64,000 bases of DNA, from positions 186,001 through 250,000 of the forward strand of contig NZ_WTVA01000014.1 in assembly GCF_009882935.1 (NCBI RefSeq). The letters are read 5' to 3'. A program made the translations under genes and the position numbers. This document shows, piece by piece, positions 53,686 to 61,873 of this stretch. This DNA is from Sneathiella chungangensis. GTDB taxonomy: Bacteria; Pseudomonadota; Alphaproteobacteria; Sneathiellales; Sneathiellaceae. The notes under the pieces were generated by a model, which worked only from the letters and a program-made list of their open reading frames with translations, did no database searches and had not been told where the DNA came from. Positions within the stretch are counted from its first letter, which is position 1, and each line of letters begins with the position of its first letter.

Positions 53686-53795
53686 GTCAAACTAACTTCC
53701 TGAGCCCCAACATTTTTTCCAATTTGAACGCACGTCTCCAAAAGGCCCACAACCGGTGCTAGGCCCGTCTCATAAATAAATGCAACTAAGTCAGA

Positions 53796-55052
53796 TCACG
53801 CTGCGGTCTGCAGCTTCTTCGTATCTTTGCAGAATTGGCCATCTTTCATGACCATGAAAATCTTATCAACGTCCTGAAGAACCGCGATGTCACTTATCGG
53901 ATCGCCGTCTACGAGCAAGATATCGGCAAGATAGCCCTCTTTGATCAGCCCCAGGTTTGGAATATCCATTATTTTCCCGCCCAACATCGTTGCGGCACTC
54001 AACACTTCGGCAGGCTGATACCCAAACAGATTGACAAAATATTCAAAATCTCGCGCATTCGTCCCGATGGGATTCCAGATAAATCCATAATCTCCGCCCG
54101 GCATTACGCGAATACCGCGTTTGCGCATTTTCTGATACGTATCAATAGTCAGATCTATTGTCTTGAAGAGATGCATACTTTCCGCCACTTCCGGCGTAAT
54201 TCCCCACTCTTCCGCATGATGTGCGAGGCGATAGTTCGCTCCAATTGCCGGGGCGATAAAAACCTCGTCTTTAACAGCCTCGATCATATCGAGCGTTTCG
54301 TCAGTGGAATATTCGCAGTGATAAAGGACCCGGAACTTGTTTTCCAGAGCCATGCGCACCGAACGATCGGATCGTGTGTGACACGACAACCAGGCGCCCC
54401 GCTCATGAGCTTCGTCCGCGGCAGCCTTCACTTCCTCGGCCGTATAGGTACAAACGCCGTCGTGACCAACTTTCACGAAATTGTCGCCCGAAATATTTAT
54501 CTTGATCGTATCAACACCTTCGCGAATACATGTCCTGATCGTTTTAATTAGTTCATCCTTACCATCAGCAATAATCTCAATACCTTGATGGTACATGTGT
54601 AGTTGACGCTCATCTCCGAGGCCGCCCGTTGCCACAATTTCCGGAGACGCCGCCCGGAACCGAGGCCCCATAATTCTTCCGGAATTGATTTCATTGCGAA
54701 CGACAACTTCCGTCCGTAATTTGGAAGAGGCTGCGGAATAAAGGCTCGTAAAGCCGGCATTCAACATCGTTTGCGCGTTATGCATCGTAACGAAGATATG
54801 TTCTTCCGGAGGTGTATCGCCTAGTTCGTTTAACTTGAGCATATTCGGGTAAGTGATGTGCGCGTGGGGCTCGCAAAGTCCGGGCATTAATGTTGCGCCA
54901 TTACCGTTAACGACTTCCGCTCCGTCTCTTGGAATTTTCCCGCTACCTTTTGAAACTGCAGTAATGCAATTATCCTCGACAACTACTTCACCAGGAAATA
55001 ATGCCGAACCGGTGCCATCAAAGATATTCACATTCTCAAATAAGGTCTTCAC
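53796..55052 (-). CDS. Amidohydrolase family protein (imidazolonepropionase/prolidase-like), GTG start
   Basis: Metal-dependent hydrolase of 418 aa. Metal ligands: HxH in PGLCEPHAHITYPN, Lys in DTIKINISGDN (possible carbamylated bridge), His in LSCHTRSDRSVRMAL and LYHCEYSTDE, and Asp in PGGDYGF. C-terminus returns to the beta-sandwich (IKEGYLADILLVDGDPISDI). Translation starts at GTG with GGAGGAG upstream. First gene of the nine-gene minus-strand operon; probably cleaves a cyclic or linear amide imported by the Liv-type system. Confidence 0.92.
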   Translation of the reverse strand: MKTLFENVNIFDGTGSALFPGEVVVEDNCITAVSKGSGKIPRDGAEVVNGNGATLMPGLCEPHAHITYPNMLKLNELGDTPPEEHIFVTMHNAQTMLNAGFTSLYSAASSKLRTEVVVRNEINSGRIMGPRFRAASPEIVATGGLGDERQLHMYHQGIEIIADGKDELIKTIRTCIREGVDTIKINISGDNFVKVGHDGVCTYTAEEVKAAADEAHERGAWLSCHTRSDRSVRMALENKFRVLYHCEYSTDETLDMIEAVKDEVFIAPAIGANYRLAHHAEEWGITPEVAESMHLFKTIDLTIDTYQKMRKRGIRVMPGGDYGFIWNPIGTNARDFEYFVNLFGYQPAEVLSAATMLGGKIMDIPNLGLIKEGYLADILLVDGDPISDIAVLQDVDKIFMVMKDGQFCKDTKKLQTAA

Positions 55053-55172
55053 TGCTCACTCCTCCAATTTCAGACGATAGTCTTTGGTCTTTTAGTCTGT
55101 GTACGGGCGCTCCAATTTCTCAAAGTTCCCTGCCAACAGATTGTTAAATAAGAGGCTAGCACAAAATAATTC

Positions 55173-55210
55173 GTATGATAATATACAGTAAAATACATTA
55201 TTTATTTACT
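55173..55210. promoter_or_regulatory. Candidate LysR-binding region
   Basis: Two dyads in the divergent promoter: GTAT-n6-ATAC (55173-55186) and AGTAAA-n12-TTTACT (55187-55210). LysR-type proteins bind paired dyads about this far apart, 20-55 bp from their own start. Sequence is AT-rich, so chance symmetry is possible. Confidence 0.35.
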
Positions 55211-55228
55211 AAACGTATAGAATAAGTC

Positions 55229-56152
55229 ATGAATAAATTGAAACAAATAGAGGCTTTTCTAGCAACAATTGAGGCCGGTAGTTTCACAAAGGCGGCAATT
55301 GGGAAATCTGTAACGCCCGCGATGATTGGAAGACGTGTCGACGCGCTGGAGCAACGCCTTGGAACAAAATTAATCCATCGTTCAACCCGTCATTTGGCGA
55401 TAACGGAGGAAGGGTCGGTCTATGCAAAAACCTGCAAGGTTCTATTAGACGAACTCAATCAATTAGAAAGTTCCCTGTCTGAACGAAATTTTAAAGTATC
55501 AGGACATTTGTTGGTTTCCGCGCCTGCCTCTTTTGGACGGCTGCATGTCGCGGCTCATGCACATTCTTTTATGGAAAAATATCCGAATGTCGAAATGTCG
55601 TTCAACCTTTCGGATGAGCTTATTGATTTTGCCAACGAAAGATATGACATCAGCATTCGGTTTGGCGATGTCGTTGATCCAAAATGCACAGCCGTCAGGT
55701 TGGCTCGCAATCGCAGAGTAGTATGCGCCACAAAAAAATATCTGGATAAATATGGCACCCCTACGTCCATAGACGATTTGGCGGATCATAACTGCCTCAG
55801 TTTTAATTTAAGAGGCTCGCTGCAACGTCAATGGAAGTTCAAGCTGAAAGGAAATATTGTGAATGTTCGCGTCAAGGGTAGTTTTTCCTGTAATGATGGC
55901 GACATTCTACATCATTGGACGCTGCAAGATCTGGGGCTGCAATGGCGATCTTACTGGGAGGTAGAACAGTACATAAAAAGTGGAAAACTTATTCCTGTTT
56001 TAGAGAAATATGAACTGCCCGATTATGACATTATGGCCGTTTATCCGAAAAGCCGCTTTGTCCCGGCAAAAGTCCGTATGTTTATTGAGCACCTTAAGGA
56101 AATATACGCTAAACAAGGATTTTCTCCGAATTCAGAGCTCAAACTGAAATAG
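55229..56152 (+). CDS. LysR-family transcriptional regulator
   Basis: Regulator of 307 aa. N-terminal HTH (KLKQIEAFLATIEAGSFTKAAIGKSVTPAMIGRRVDALEQRLGTKLIHRSTRHLAITEEG) and a type 2 periplasmic-binding-like ligand domain (CrgA/DsdC-type end). Divergent from the amidohydrolase-Liv operon, so it most likely controls that operon. Weak ribosome-binding site. Confidence 0.92.
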   Translation: MNKLKQIEAFLATIEAGSFTKAAIGKSVTPAMIGRRVDALEQRLGTKLIHRSTRHLAITEEGSVYAKTCKVLLDELNQLESSLSERNFKVSGHLLVSAPASFGRLHVAAHAHSFMEKYPNVEMSFNLSDELIDFANERYDISIRFGDVVDPKCTAVRLARNRRVVCATKKYLDKYGTPTSIDDLADHNCLSFNLRGSLQRQWKFKLKGNIVNVRVKGSFSCNDGDILHHWTLQDLGLQWRSYWEVEQYIKSGKLIPVLEKYELPDYDIMAVYPKSRFVPAKVRMFIEHLKEIYAKQGFSPNSELKLK

Positions 56153-56298
56153 CGAATGGACTTTTCTTTCATTCCTGGAAATTAAGGAATTACCCAGATA
56201 CAGTCGAAGTCCAATTCTCCTCTGGCAGTACCTATCCTTCATATTTTCTCCCTCTAAACGGTAGGCGGGCCCCGGAATTCTGCCCTTTCTTATAAATT

Positions 56299-56315
56299 TA
56301 TGTAAACATATTTAC
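56299..56315. promoter_or_regulatory. Shared near-palindrome upstream of the acyl-CoA dehydrogenase
   Basis: TATGTAAACATATTTAC, containing the dyad GTAAA-CATA-TTTAC. Fifteen of 17 bases recur at 61233-61249 (minus strand) in the MarR/DctP promoter region. It lies 65 bp before the acyl-CoA dehydrogenase start. Confidence 0.35.
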
Positions 56316-56379
56316 TTTTATGCAGATTGCCCTTCTAATAGAAATCAAACAACAACAGAACTCTCAAGAAGGTCAGAAA

Positions 56380-57537
56380 ATGGAATTATTCACGGAAACC
56401 GCCACCTGGAAAACAGAAGAGCATGGCTTGATCGCGGAGACAGCGCGCAAAATCTTTGCCGATCATCTGACGCCAAAGATGCCAGCCTATATCAAGCAAG
56501 GTTATATAGATCGGGAATTCTGGAAACTAGCGGGGCAGCAGGGCCTTATGGGCGGTTCCATTCCAACCGAATATGGCGGATCTGGAGGCAACATAGGGTT
56601 TGACGCCATTGTGCTTTATGAATTGGCCGCCAGCGGCAATGCCAGCTGGACCTATATCGTCCAGAGCATTGTCATGCATTACATCATCGCCTATGGAACG
56701 GAGGCGCAGAAGCAACGCTGGATACCGGGGCTTGTCTCAGGAGAAAGTGTGGCGGCAATCGCCATGACGGAACCCGGATGTGGATCCGACCTTCAATCCA
56801 TTCGATCGCGCCTTGTCCGCAAAGGTGATAACTATCAGCTGAATGGCACCAAAACTTTTATCACACATGGCACAACGACCGATCTGGTGATCGTCGCGGC
56901 GAAGACGGACAGTAACGAAAGATCAAAAGACATTTCGCTTATCGTCCTGGAAACAAATGGCGCGACGGGCCTGCACCGCAGCCAGAAGTTTGAAAAGCTT
57001 GGCCTGATGGGCAGCGATACCTGTGAACTTTCCTTTGAAGATGTCATGATCCCCAGAGAGAACCTCCTCGGCCAACGCGAGGGTACGGGATTTTACCAGA
57101 TGATGACACAGCTCCCTTGGGAACGGCTTGCCCTTGGCGTCGTCGCTCTTGGCTCGATTGACTATACCCTTGCGCAAACGATTGAGTATGTCCGGTCGCG
57201 GCAGGCATTCGGACAGAGATTGATGGATTTCCAGAATACCCGCTTCAAACTTGCCGAACTCAAGACCAAAGCCGAAATGCTCCGGGCGTTTGTCAACGAC
57301 TGCATCGTCAAGGCGGATATGGGAATTCTAGATACAGCCGCGGCCTCAATGGCGAAATACTGGGGAACTGAAACCCAGAATTTGGTCGCTCATGAATGCC
57401 TGCAACTGCATGGCGGATATGGCTATATGATGGAAACTCCGGTTGCCCGGCAGTATGCCGACGCCCGGGTACAGATGATTTATGGCGGCGCCAACGAGGT
57501 GATGAAGGAACTGATCTGTAAATCGATTGATCTGTAG
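56380..57537 (+). CDS. Acyl-CoA dehydrogenase
   Basis: Flavoenzyme of 385 aa. N-terminal helical domain, FAD-binding AIAMTEPGCGSDLQSIRSRL and GTKTFITHGTTTDLVIV, middle beta domain (KFEKLGLMGSDTCELSFEDVMIP), and C-terminal RQAFGQRLMDFQNTRFKLAEL with the end LQLHGGYGYMMETPVARQYADARVQMIYGGANEVMKELI, where the usual catalytic Glu region lies near IYGGANEV. AAGG precedes the ATG at 56380; the frame is open 20 codons upstream. Likely dehydrogenates an acyl-CoA formed by the neighbouring ligase. Confidence 0.93.
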   Translation: MELFTETATWKTEEHGLIAETARKIFADHLTPKMPAYIKQGYIDREFWKLAGQQGLMGGSIPTEYGGSGGNIGFDAIVLYELAASGNASWTYIVQSIVMHYIIAYGTEAQKQRWIPGLVSGESVAAIAMTEPGCGSDLQSIRSRLVRKGDNYQLNGTKTFITHGTTTDLVIVAAKTDSNERSKDISLIVLETNGATGLHRSQKFEKLGLMGSDTCELSFEDVMIPRENLLGQREGTGFYQMMTQLPWERLALGVVALGSIDYTLAQTIEYVRSRQAFGQRLMDFQNTRFKLAELKTKAEMLRAFVNDCIVKADMGILDTAAASMAKYWGTETQNLVAHECLQLHGGYGYMMETPVARQYADARVQMIYGGANEVMKELICKSIDL

Positions 57538-57550
57538 GTAAGGGAAATTG

Positions 57551-57574
57551 GGGAGGTCCGTTTCCGGACCTCCC
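57551..57574. terminator. Hairpin between convergent acyl-CoA dehydrogenase and nitroreductase genes
   Basis: GGGAGGTCCG-TTTC-CGGACCTCCC, a perfect 10-bp stem with a 4-nt loop, 14 bp after the acyl-CoA dehydrogenase stop. AAATTG flanks it on the left, giving a short U-run on the minus strand; probably serves both directions. Confidence 0.75.
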
Positions 57575-57598
57575 TCTGGGAGGATCATCGAAATACTG

Positions 57599-58291
57599 CT
57601 AATCTAGGAAAACGCAGTAATCCGACAACTCCAGCTTTTCTGCGAAAAGCCGGTTCTCGGGCGCGGCGGGATCGATGTACCCAAGCGAAAGCCCGCACGC
57701 CAACAATTCATTCTCTTCCATAGGCAGAATTTCTCTAATTACCTTGTGATACCAGGTGAATACCGCCTGACCGCAGGTATCCAGTCCCTCGCCACGCGCG
57801 CCGATAAAAATACTCTGCAAAAACATACCGATATCCATAAAAGTACCGGTCGCGAGCCGTCTATCAAAGGTTACGAACATGCCGACGGGAGCCCCGAAGA
57901 AACTGAAGTTTTCAGCCATCTGCTTTTCCCGCGCGGCCTTGTCTGAGCGTTCGATACCCAACAGTTCGTATAGGTCATGGCCGACTTTGCGCCGCCGCGT
58001 GAGATAAGGGTCAAACCACTCTGTCGGATAATAGTCATACTCGGGCTGGTGATCCTCTTCCGGTTCTGTTGCAATCGCCTTCAGGATACCATCGGTTACA
58101 CGCTGTTTCGTCTCTCCCCGAATGATGTAAACTTTCCAGGGTTGGGAATTGTGACCGCTTGGCGCATATCCGGCGCCGATCAATATTTTTTCGAGGATTT
58201 CCTGGGGTACTTCGGTCGGTAGAAAGCGGCGGATAGATCGCCGGCTTTTGATCGCCGAATGCACATCGGCACGCAGATTTTCAACATTCAT
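57599..58291 (-). CDS. Nitroreductase family protein
   Basis: FMN-dependent oxidoreductase of 230 aa. FMN-binding start IKSRRSIRRFLPTEVP, GAGYAPSGHNSQPWKVYII, and the end GQAVFTWYHKVIREILPMEENELLACGLSLGYIDP. Members reduce nitroaromatics, quinones or enones, or act in flavin and ring-reduction chemistry. Eight bases downstream of nothing else on its strand except the TRAP genes, which precede it; probably co-transcribed with them. Confidence 0.92.
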   Translation of the reverse strand: MNVENLRADVHSAIKSRRSIRRFLPTEVPQEILEKILIGAGYAPSGHNSQPWKVYIIRGETKQRVTDGILKAIATEPEEDHQPEYDYYPTEWFDPYLTRRRKVGHDLYELLGIERSDKAAREKQMAENFSFFGAPVGMFVTFDRRLATGTFMDIGMFLQSIFIGARGEGLDTCGQAVFTWYHKVIREILPMEENELLACGLSLGYIDPAAPENRLFAEKLELSDYCVFLD

Positions 58292-58300
58292 TTTTTAAAC

Positions 58301-59623
58301 CTATTTAAAAGTAATCGGAAGCCACGTCGCTACCATCGGCCAGAAGACGATCAGGCCGAGAACGAATAGCTCAATACCGAGAAAGGGCAGGGCCGCCCGA
58401 TAAATCATCCCAAGTTTGATCCAGTTTGGCGCCACGCCCTGCATCACAAAAAGAAGCAAACCGAATGGTGGCGTGAGCAAGCTGATCTCCAGCGCGACAA
58501 GCATGACAATAAGCAAAACCAGAAGGTTGATATCACTGGAGGCCGCCAATGGCAGGAAGAACGGCAAAGTGAGGAGCATCATGCTGACCTGATCCATAAA
58601 GGCGCCCAAAATCAACAGCACGACAATGATCAACAGCAGAGCGGTCAGCGTGCTAAGGTCCCACATACTGATAAGCCGTAAAAAGCCACCGGTCGCGCCG
58701 GAAATTTGCAGCACCTGGCTGAAGGTGGCAGAGCCTGCGATGACAAACAGGATCATCGTATTTACTTTCGCGGTTTCTCTTAGCGCCTTCATCATCGTCT
58801 TCAGATCAAGCTGTCGGTAGCACAGGCAAGCAATGGTCGCGGCGATACATCCAAGTGCGGCAGATTCTTCCGGTGTGGCGATTTTGAAAATAATACTACC
58901 GACCACGACCCCAAAGATCATAAGAAGCGGCACCACATCGGTGAAAAACCCCTTCCACGCACTTGGCTGATCAGCGACCTCCGCGTCGGATCCTGCGGGA
59001 GAAAGAGAAGGATTGAGCCAACAGCGAATGACGATGTAGGCAACAAACAAAACCGCCATCAACAGACCGGGAATAACTCCCGCCAACAGCAAATCCTTAA
59101 TCGAACCTTCCGCCAAACTGGCCAAGAGCACAGCCAGGGCAGACGGAGGGATCAGCATGGCAATACCTCCGACCGCCATGATCGACCCCATAGCCAACGT
59201 CGGGCTATAGCCCCTGCTCAATTGTTCCGGCAGCATCACCTTCCCCATGATCGCCGTATTTGCAATCGTCGATCCCGTGAGGGCGGAAAAAACGGTGCCT
59301 GAGGCCACGGACACAATCGACAACCTACCGGGCAATTTTCTGATCAATGGATCGATCGCGCGGATCGCGCGATAGGCAACTCCGGTTTGCAACATGATTT
59401 CGCCCATCAGAATGAACAGGGCGACCGGTACAAAACTGAATTTGGTGATGGAGAGAACAAACTCCATTGGCATGCTTGAGAGGCCGATTTCACCGCGCAG
59501 AAAAACGAAAACACCCAGTATATTTACCGCGAAGAAAGCAAAAGCCACCCACGCGCCAGCGAACATAAGGAGGATAACCGCCCCGATCAAAAGAGCCAGC
59601 GCCATATACCATTCCATAATCAT
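58301..59623 (-). CDS. TRAP transporter large permease (DctM family)
   Basis: Inner-membrane protein of 440 aa with about 12 helices. DctM blocks: FVPVALFILMGEIMLQTG, GRLSIVSVASGTVFSALTGSTIANTAIMG, GSIMAVGGIAMLIPPSALAVLLA and EISLLTPPFGLLLFVMQG. The ATG at 59623 follows GAGGAG at 12-nt distance; the frame upstream overlaps DctQ and is unlikely to be used. Second of three TRAP genes in order DctP, DctQ, DctM. Confidence 0.92.
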   Translation of the reverse strand: MIMEWYMALALLIGAVILLMFAGAWVAFAFFAVNILGVFVFLRGEIGLSSMPMEFVLSITKFSFVPVALFILMGEIMLQTGVAYRAIRAIDPLIRKLPGRLSIVSVASGTVFSALTGSTIANTAIMGKVMLPEQLSRGYSPTLAMGSIMAVGGIAMLIPPSALAVLLASLAEGSIKDLLLAGVIPGLLMAVLFVAYIVIRCWLNPSLSPAGSDAEVADQPSAWKGFFTDVVPLLMIFGVVVGSIIFKIATPEESAALGCIAATIACLCYRQLDLKTMMKALRETAKVNTMILFVIAGSATFSQVLQISGATGGFLRLISMWDLSTLTALLLIIVVLLILGAFMDQVSMMLLTLPFFLPLAASSDINLLVLLIVMLVALEISLLTPPFGLLLFVMQGVAPNWIKLGMIYRAALPFLGIELFVLGLIVFWPMVATWLPITFK

Positions 59624-59625
59624 GG

Positions 59626-60123
59626 CTATGCTGTCTCCTCTGATACGGGATGACCGCGCCACATACGGAGCAAGAACTCCACCGCACATAGGGAAAACGA
59701 GAGCACGAAGATTATCAGCAGATGCCACTCCATTACGACGAACACCTGCCTTTGGGCGGAACCGAATTGATACGCCTCCATCAGATTGCGCATGCCATAA
59801 TAGACAAGCAACAGGCTAATAATGAGACCCAGAACATTCATCATGACATCCAGGGTCTTGACATTTCGCTCTCCGAGAAGCGAAGAGAGAAAATCGACCC
59901 GAATATGAGCACCCAATCGAAGCACCCAGGGCGCCCCGAGAAAAACAACAACATACAAGGAGTATTCGATAATTTCCTGTAACCCCTCGATTAGGGGCAG
60001 GCCGAATTTCCTGAGAACAAGATCGAGAACAATGAAAATTGCGAACAGTCCAATTGCAAGACCTGTCACATTTCCAACGCTTCCATAGATCTTGCCAAGG
60101 CCAGCGTCTAGCAGCTTGATCAT
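59626..60123 (-). CDS. TRAP transporter small permease (DctQ family)
   Basis: Membrane protein of 165 aa with four helices. Features: LFAIFIVLDLVLRKFGLPLIEGLQEIIEYSLYVVVFLGAPWVLRLGAHIRVDFL, the DctQ core. GTG at 60126 and ATG at 60123 both possible; ATG chosen. 65 bp downstream of the binding-protein stop, 2 bp upstream of the DctM start. Confidence 0.9.
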   Translation of the reverse strand: MIKLLDAGLGKIYGSVGNVTGLAIGLFAIFIVLDLVLRKFGLPLIEGLQEIIEYSLYVVVFLGAPWVLRLGAHIRVDFLSSLLGERNVKTLDVMMNVLGLIISLLLVYYGMRNLMEAYQFGSAQRQVFVVMEWHLLIIFVLSFSLCAVEFLLRMWRGHPVSEETA

Positions 60124-60188
60124 CACGTCAGCTTTCTGAAAATTCGGACGAGATACCCTCTCGCCCGATTCCGTGAAAAAGTTTTTGA

Positions 60189-61163
60189 TTATTCCTTTGC
60201 GAACGTCTTTCGAAGCTCTTTAGCCTGTTCTTCATTGATCTTTGCAATACCGGCCCAACCCGCTTCACGAGCGCCTTTGAGCCAGGCTTCGGCTTCTTCA
60301 CCTTCGAACTTGATAACTTCGAAACCGAATTCATCTATCTGCTTTTTCTGTGCACTCACGATATCGGCGGCATCCTGCTCACCGGCTTTCGCTTCATGTT
60401 CCAACGCGATTTTCTGAATTAGATCCCTCGCCTCTTGCGGCAACCCGTCCCACATTTTCGCATTTACAAGAAGCTGGAAATCCACCTCATAGAACCCAGG
60501 GTCAACCCGATATTTTGTGACGGTTTCCCAGCCTGGGCGCATCCCGGTGATCGGCCAGCCATAGCCGACAATCGTTCCATTTTCCATGAGCGGGAAGATA
60601 TCCGTGGAGCTTGTTTGCTGTGTTGTCGCTCCCATGGCTTGGAAGAAATTGGTATAAATCGGGGATACCCTGAGATGCAGGCCGGAGAGGTCCGGGCTGT
60701 CAATTTTGTTATCTGGTCCAAGGTAAAGATGGAATGGCACGCCGTAATGCAGGCGCGCTATCGGAACCAGGTTCACTTCGCGGTGCAATCTCGTAATATA
60801 GTCCCAGCCGCCATTTTCACGAAGCTCATCCGGGGTTCTTTCAAGTAATTTCCAGACATCGGCGATAGGGAGTGCGCTTTGATAATATGCACCCGTGCAA
60901 TTGCCAATGTCATAAGCACCCTTCGCAATTTTGAGACCAACGCTGAACGGATCACCGATTGCCGGCGCACCGCCAAGATAGTTGATCTGGATGACCCCTT
61001 TTCCCTGTTCGTTTACATCGGCGACAAAGTTTTCGAATCTTTTTGAAAAATAGGATCCTTCCGGAAGGCAGCTCGCCCCCGTAATCATCACTTCCGCCTG
61101 TGCGGGTGTCGACAGGAACCCGCCGACGAGCGCGATAGTCACATATTTCAATATGCTTTTCAT
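60189..61163 (-). CDS. TRAP transporter substrate-binding protein (DctP family)
   Basis: Periplasmic binding protein of 324 aa with signal peptide (YVTIALVGGFLSTPAQAEV, cleavage near residue 23). Features: FSKRFENFVADVNEQGKGVIQINYLGG, SALPIADVWKLLERTPDEL, the conserved LSGLHLRVSPIYTNFFQAMGATTQQTSSTDIFPLMENGTIVGYGWP. Ribosome-binding site GGAGG. First gene of the TRAP operon; divergent from a MarR gene with a candidate operator between -10 and start codon. Confidence 0.93.
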   Translation of the reverse strand: MKSILKYVTIALVGGFLSTPAQAEVMITGASCLPEGSYFSKRFENFVADVNEQGKGVIQINYLGGAPAIGDPFSVGLKIAKGAYDIGNCTGAYYQSALPIADVWKLLERTPDELRENGGWDYITRLHREVNLVPIARLHYGVPFHLYLGPDNKIDSPDLSGLHLRVSPIYTNFFQAMGATTQQTSSTDIFPLMENGTIVGYGWPITGMRPGWETVTKYRVDPGFYEVDFQLLVNAKMWDGLPQEARDLIQKIALEHEAKAGEQDAADIVSAQKKQIDEFGFEVIKFEGEEAEAWLKGAREAGWAGIAKINEEQAKELRKTFAKE

Positions 61164-61187
61164 TTGTTGGTACCTCCGCTGTTATTA

Positions 61188-61201
61188 GACAATTTATTGT
61201 C
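61188..61201. promoter_or_regulatory. Candidate MarR operator
   Basis: GACAAT-TT-ATTGTC, perfect 6-bp arms, 25 bp upstream of the TRAP binding-protein start and just downstream of a predicted promoter. The same GACAA/TTGTC half-sites recur, in the other order, at 63517-63530 before the acyl-CoA ligase. Confidence 0.55.
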
Positions 61202-61208
61202 TCGTCAG

Positions 61209-61237
61209 AAGTAACAGATGAAGGTATTTAATGTCAA
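61209..61237 (-). promoter_or_regulatory. Predicted sigma-70 promoter of the TRAP operon
   Basis: On the minus strand TTGACA (61232-61237), 17-bp spacer, then TTACTT (61209-61214) preceded by TG. The -35 is consensus, the -10 weak but with an extended TG. The MarR-type repeat begins 7 bp downstream, an ideal position for repression. Confidence 0.45.
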
Positions 61238-61249
61238 TATATTTACATA
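61233..61249. promoter_or_regulatory. Second copy of the 17-bp shared motif
   Basis: Read on the minus strand TATGTAAATATATTGAC, matching TATGTAAACATATTTAC at 56299-56315 in 15 of 17 bases. Overlaps the -35 of the predicted TRAP promoter, where a second regulator or activator might bind. Confidence 0.3.
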
Positions 61250-61341
61250 TTTTTAAAAATCATGATACCCTGCAATAAGACATTCTTCTGGACGAAAAGA
61301 ATGCCAAGGGATAATGTCGCCTCAAATTATATGGAGTAGTA

Positions 61342-61836
61342 ATGTCGAAGTCAGAAATAAGCCCAAACAAGCCTTATGACACGGTACCGAGTGACGAAAG
61401 GTTCCATTTAAGCAACCGTTTGTTGTTTCGTTTCTTTAAAACGGCAAACTGCATGCATACCGCCGGAACCAAATGGACATCGGAACTTAAGCTGACAAGT
61501 CAGCAATGGTCGGTGATCGGCGCTTTGGCACGACCCGGCCATGAAGAGGGCGTAAGTGTAAATGAGTTGTCAGAATTTTTGTTGGTCAGTCGGCAAAATG
61601 TAAACGGCCTCCTTCTCCGTCTTGAACATCATGGAATTAGCCAACGCGTGCCGGACCCGCGCGATGGCCGCGCAAAACTTGTCCAACTGACACCCCAGGG
61701 ATGGGTTATCTGGAAACAGCTAATTAATCGAATTTCCGAATTTTACGACGTCGCCCTCGTGAATTTCACGACAGAGGAGTTGGTGCAGTTCCAGCACTTC
61801 ATCGACAAGCTGCAACGGAACCTGGGAACGATCTAA
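61342..61836 (+). CDS. MarR-family transcriptional regulator
   Basis: Winged-helix regulator of 164 aa. DNA-binding part: LTSQQWSVIGALARPGHEEGVSVNELSEFLLVSRQNVNGLLLRLEHHGISQRVPDPRDGRAKLVQLTPQG, including the wing DPRDGRAK. GGAG precedes the ATG. Divergent from the TRAP operon and convergent with the acyl-CoA ligase; both of those have GACAA/TTGTC repeats upstream, and MarR proteins of aromatic-acid loci commonly sense the CoA ester. Confidence 0.92.
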   Translation: MSKSEISPNKPYDTVPSDERFHLSNRLLFRFFKTANCMHTAGTKWTSELKLTSQQWSVIGALARPGHEEGVSVNELSEFLLVSRQNVNGLLLRLEHHGISQRVPDPRDGRAKLVQLTPQGWVIWKQLINRISEFYDVALVNFTTEELVQFQHFIDKLQRNLGTI

Positions 61837-61852
61837 TAAAGAAATCGCAATT

Positions 61853-61873
61853 GCGTTGGCCTTATGCCAACGC
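61853..61873. terminator. Hairpin between convergent MarR and acyl-CoA ligase genes
   Basis: GCGTTGGC-CTTAT-GCCAACGC, perfect 8-bp stem with a 5-nt loop, overlapping the last codons of the ligase. Transcribed on the minus strand it is followed by AATTGCGATTTCTTT, so it may end the ligase transcript. Confidence 0.55.
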
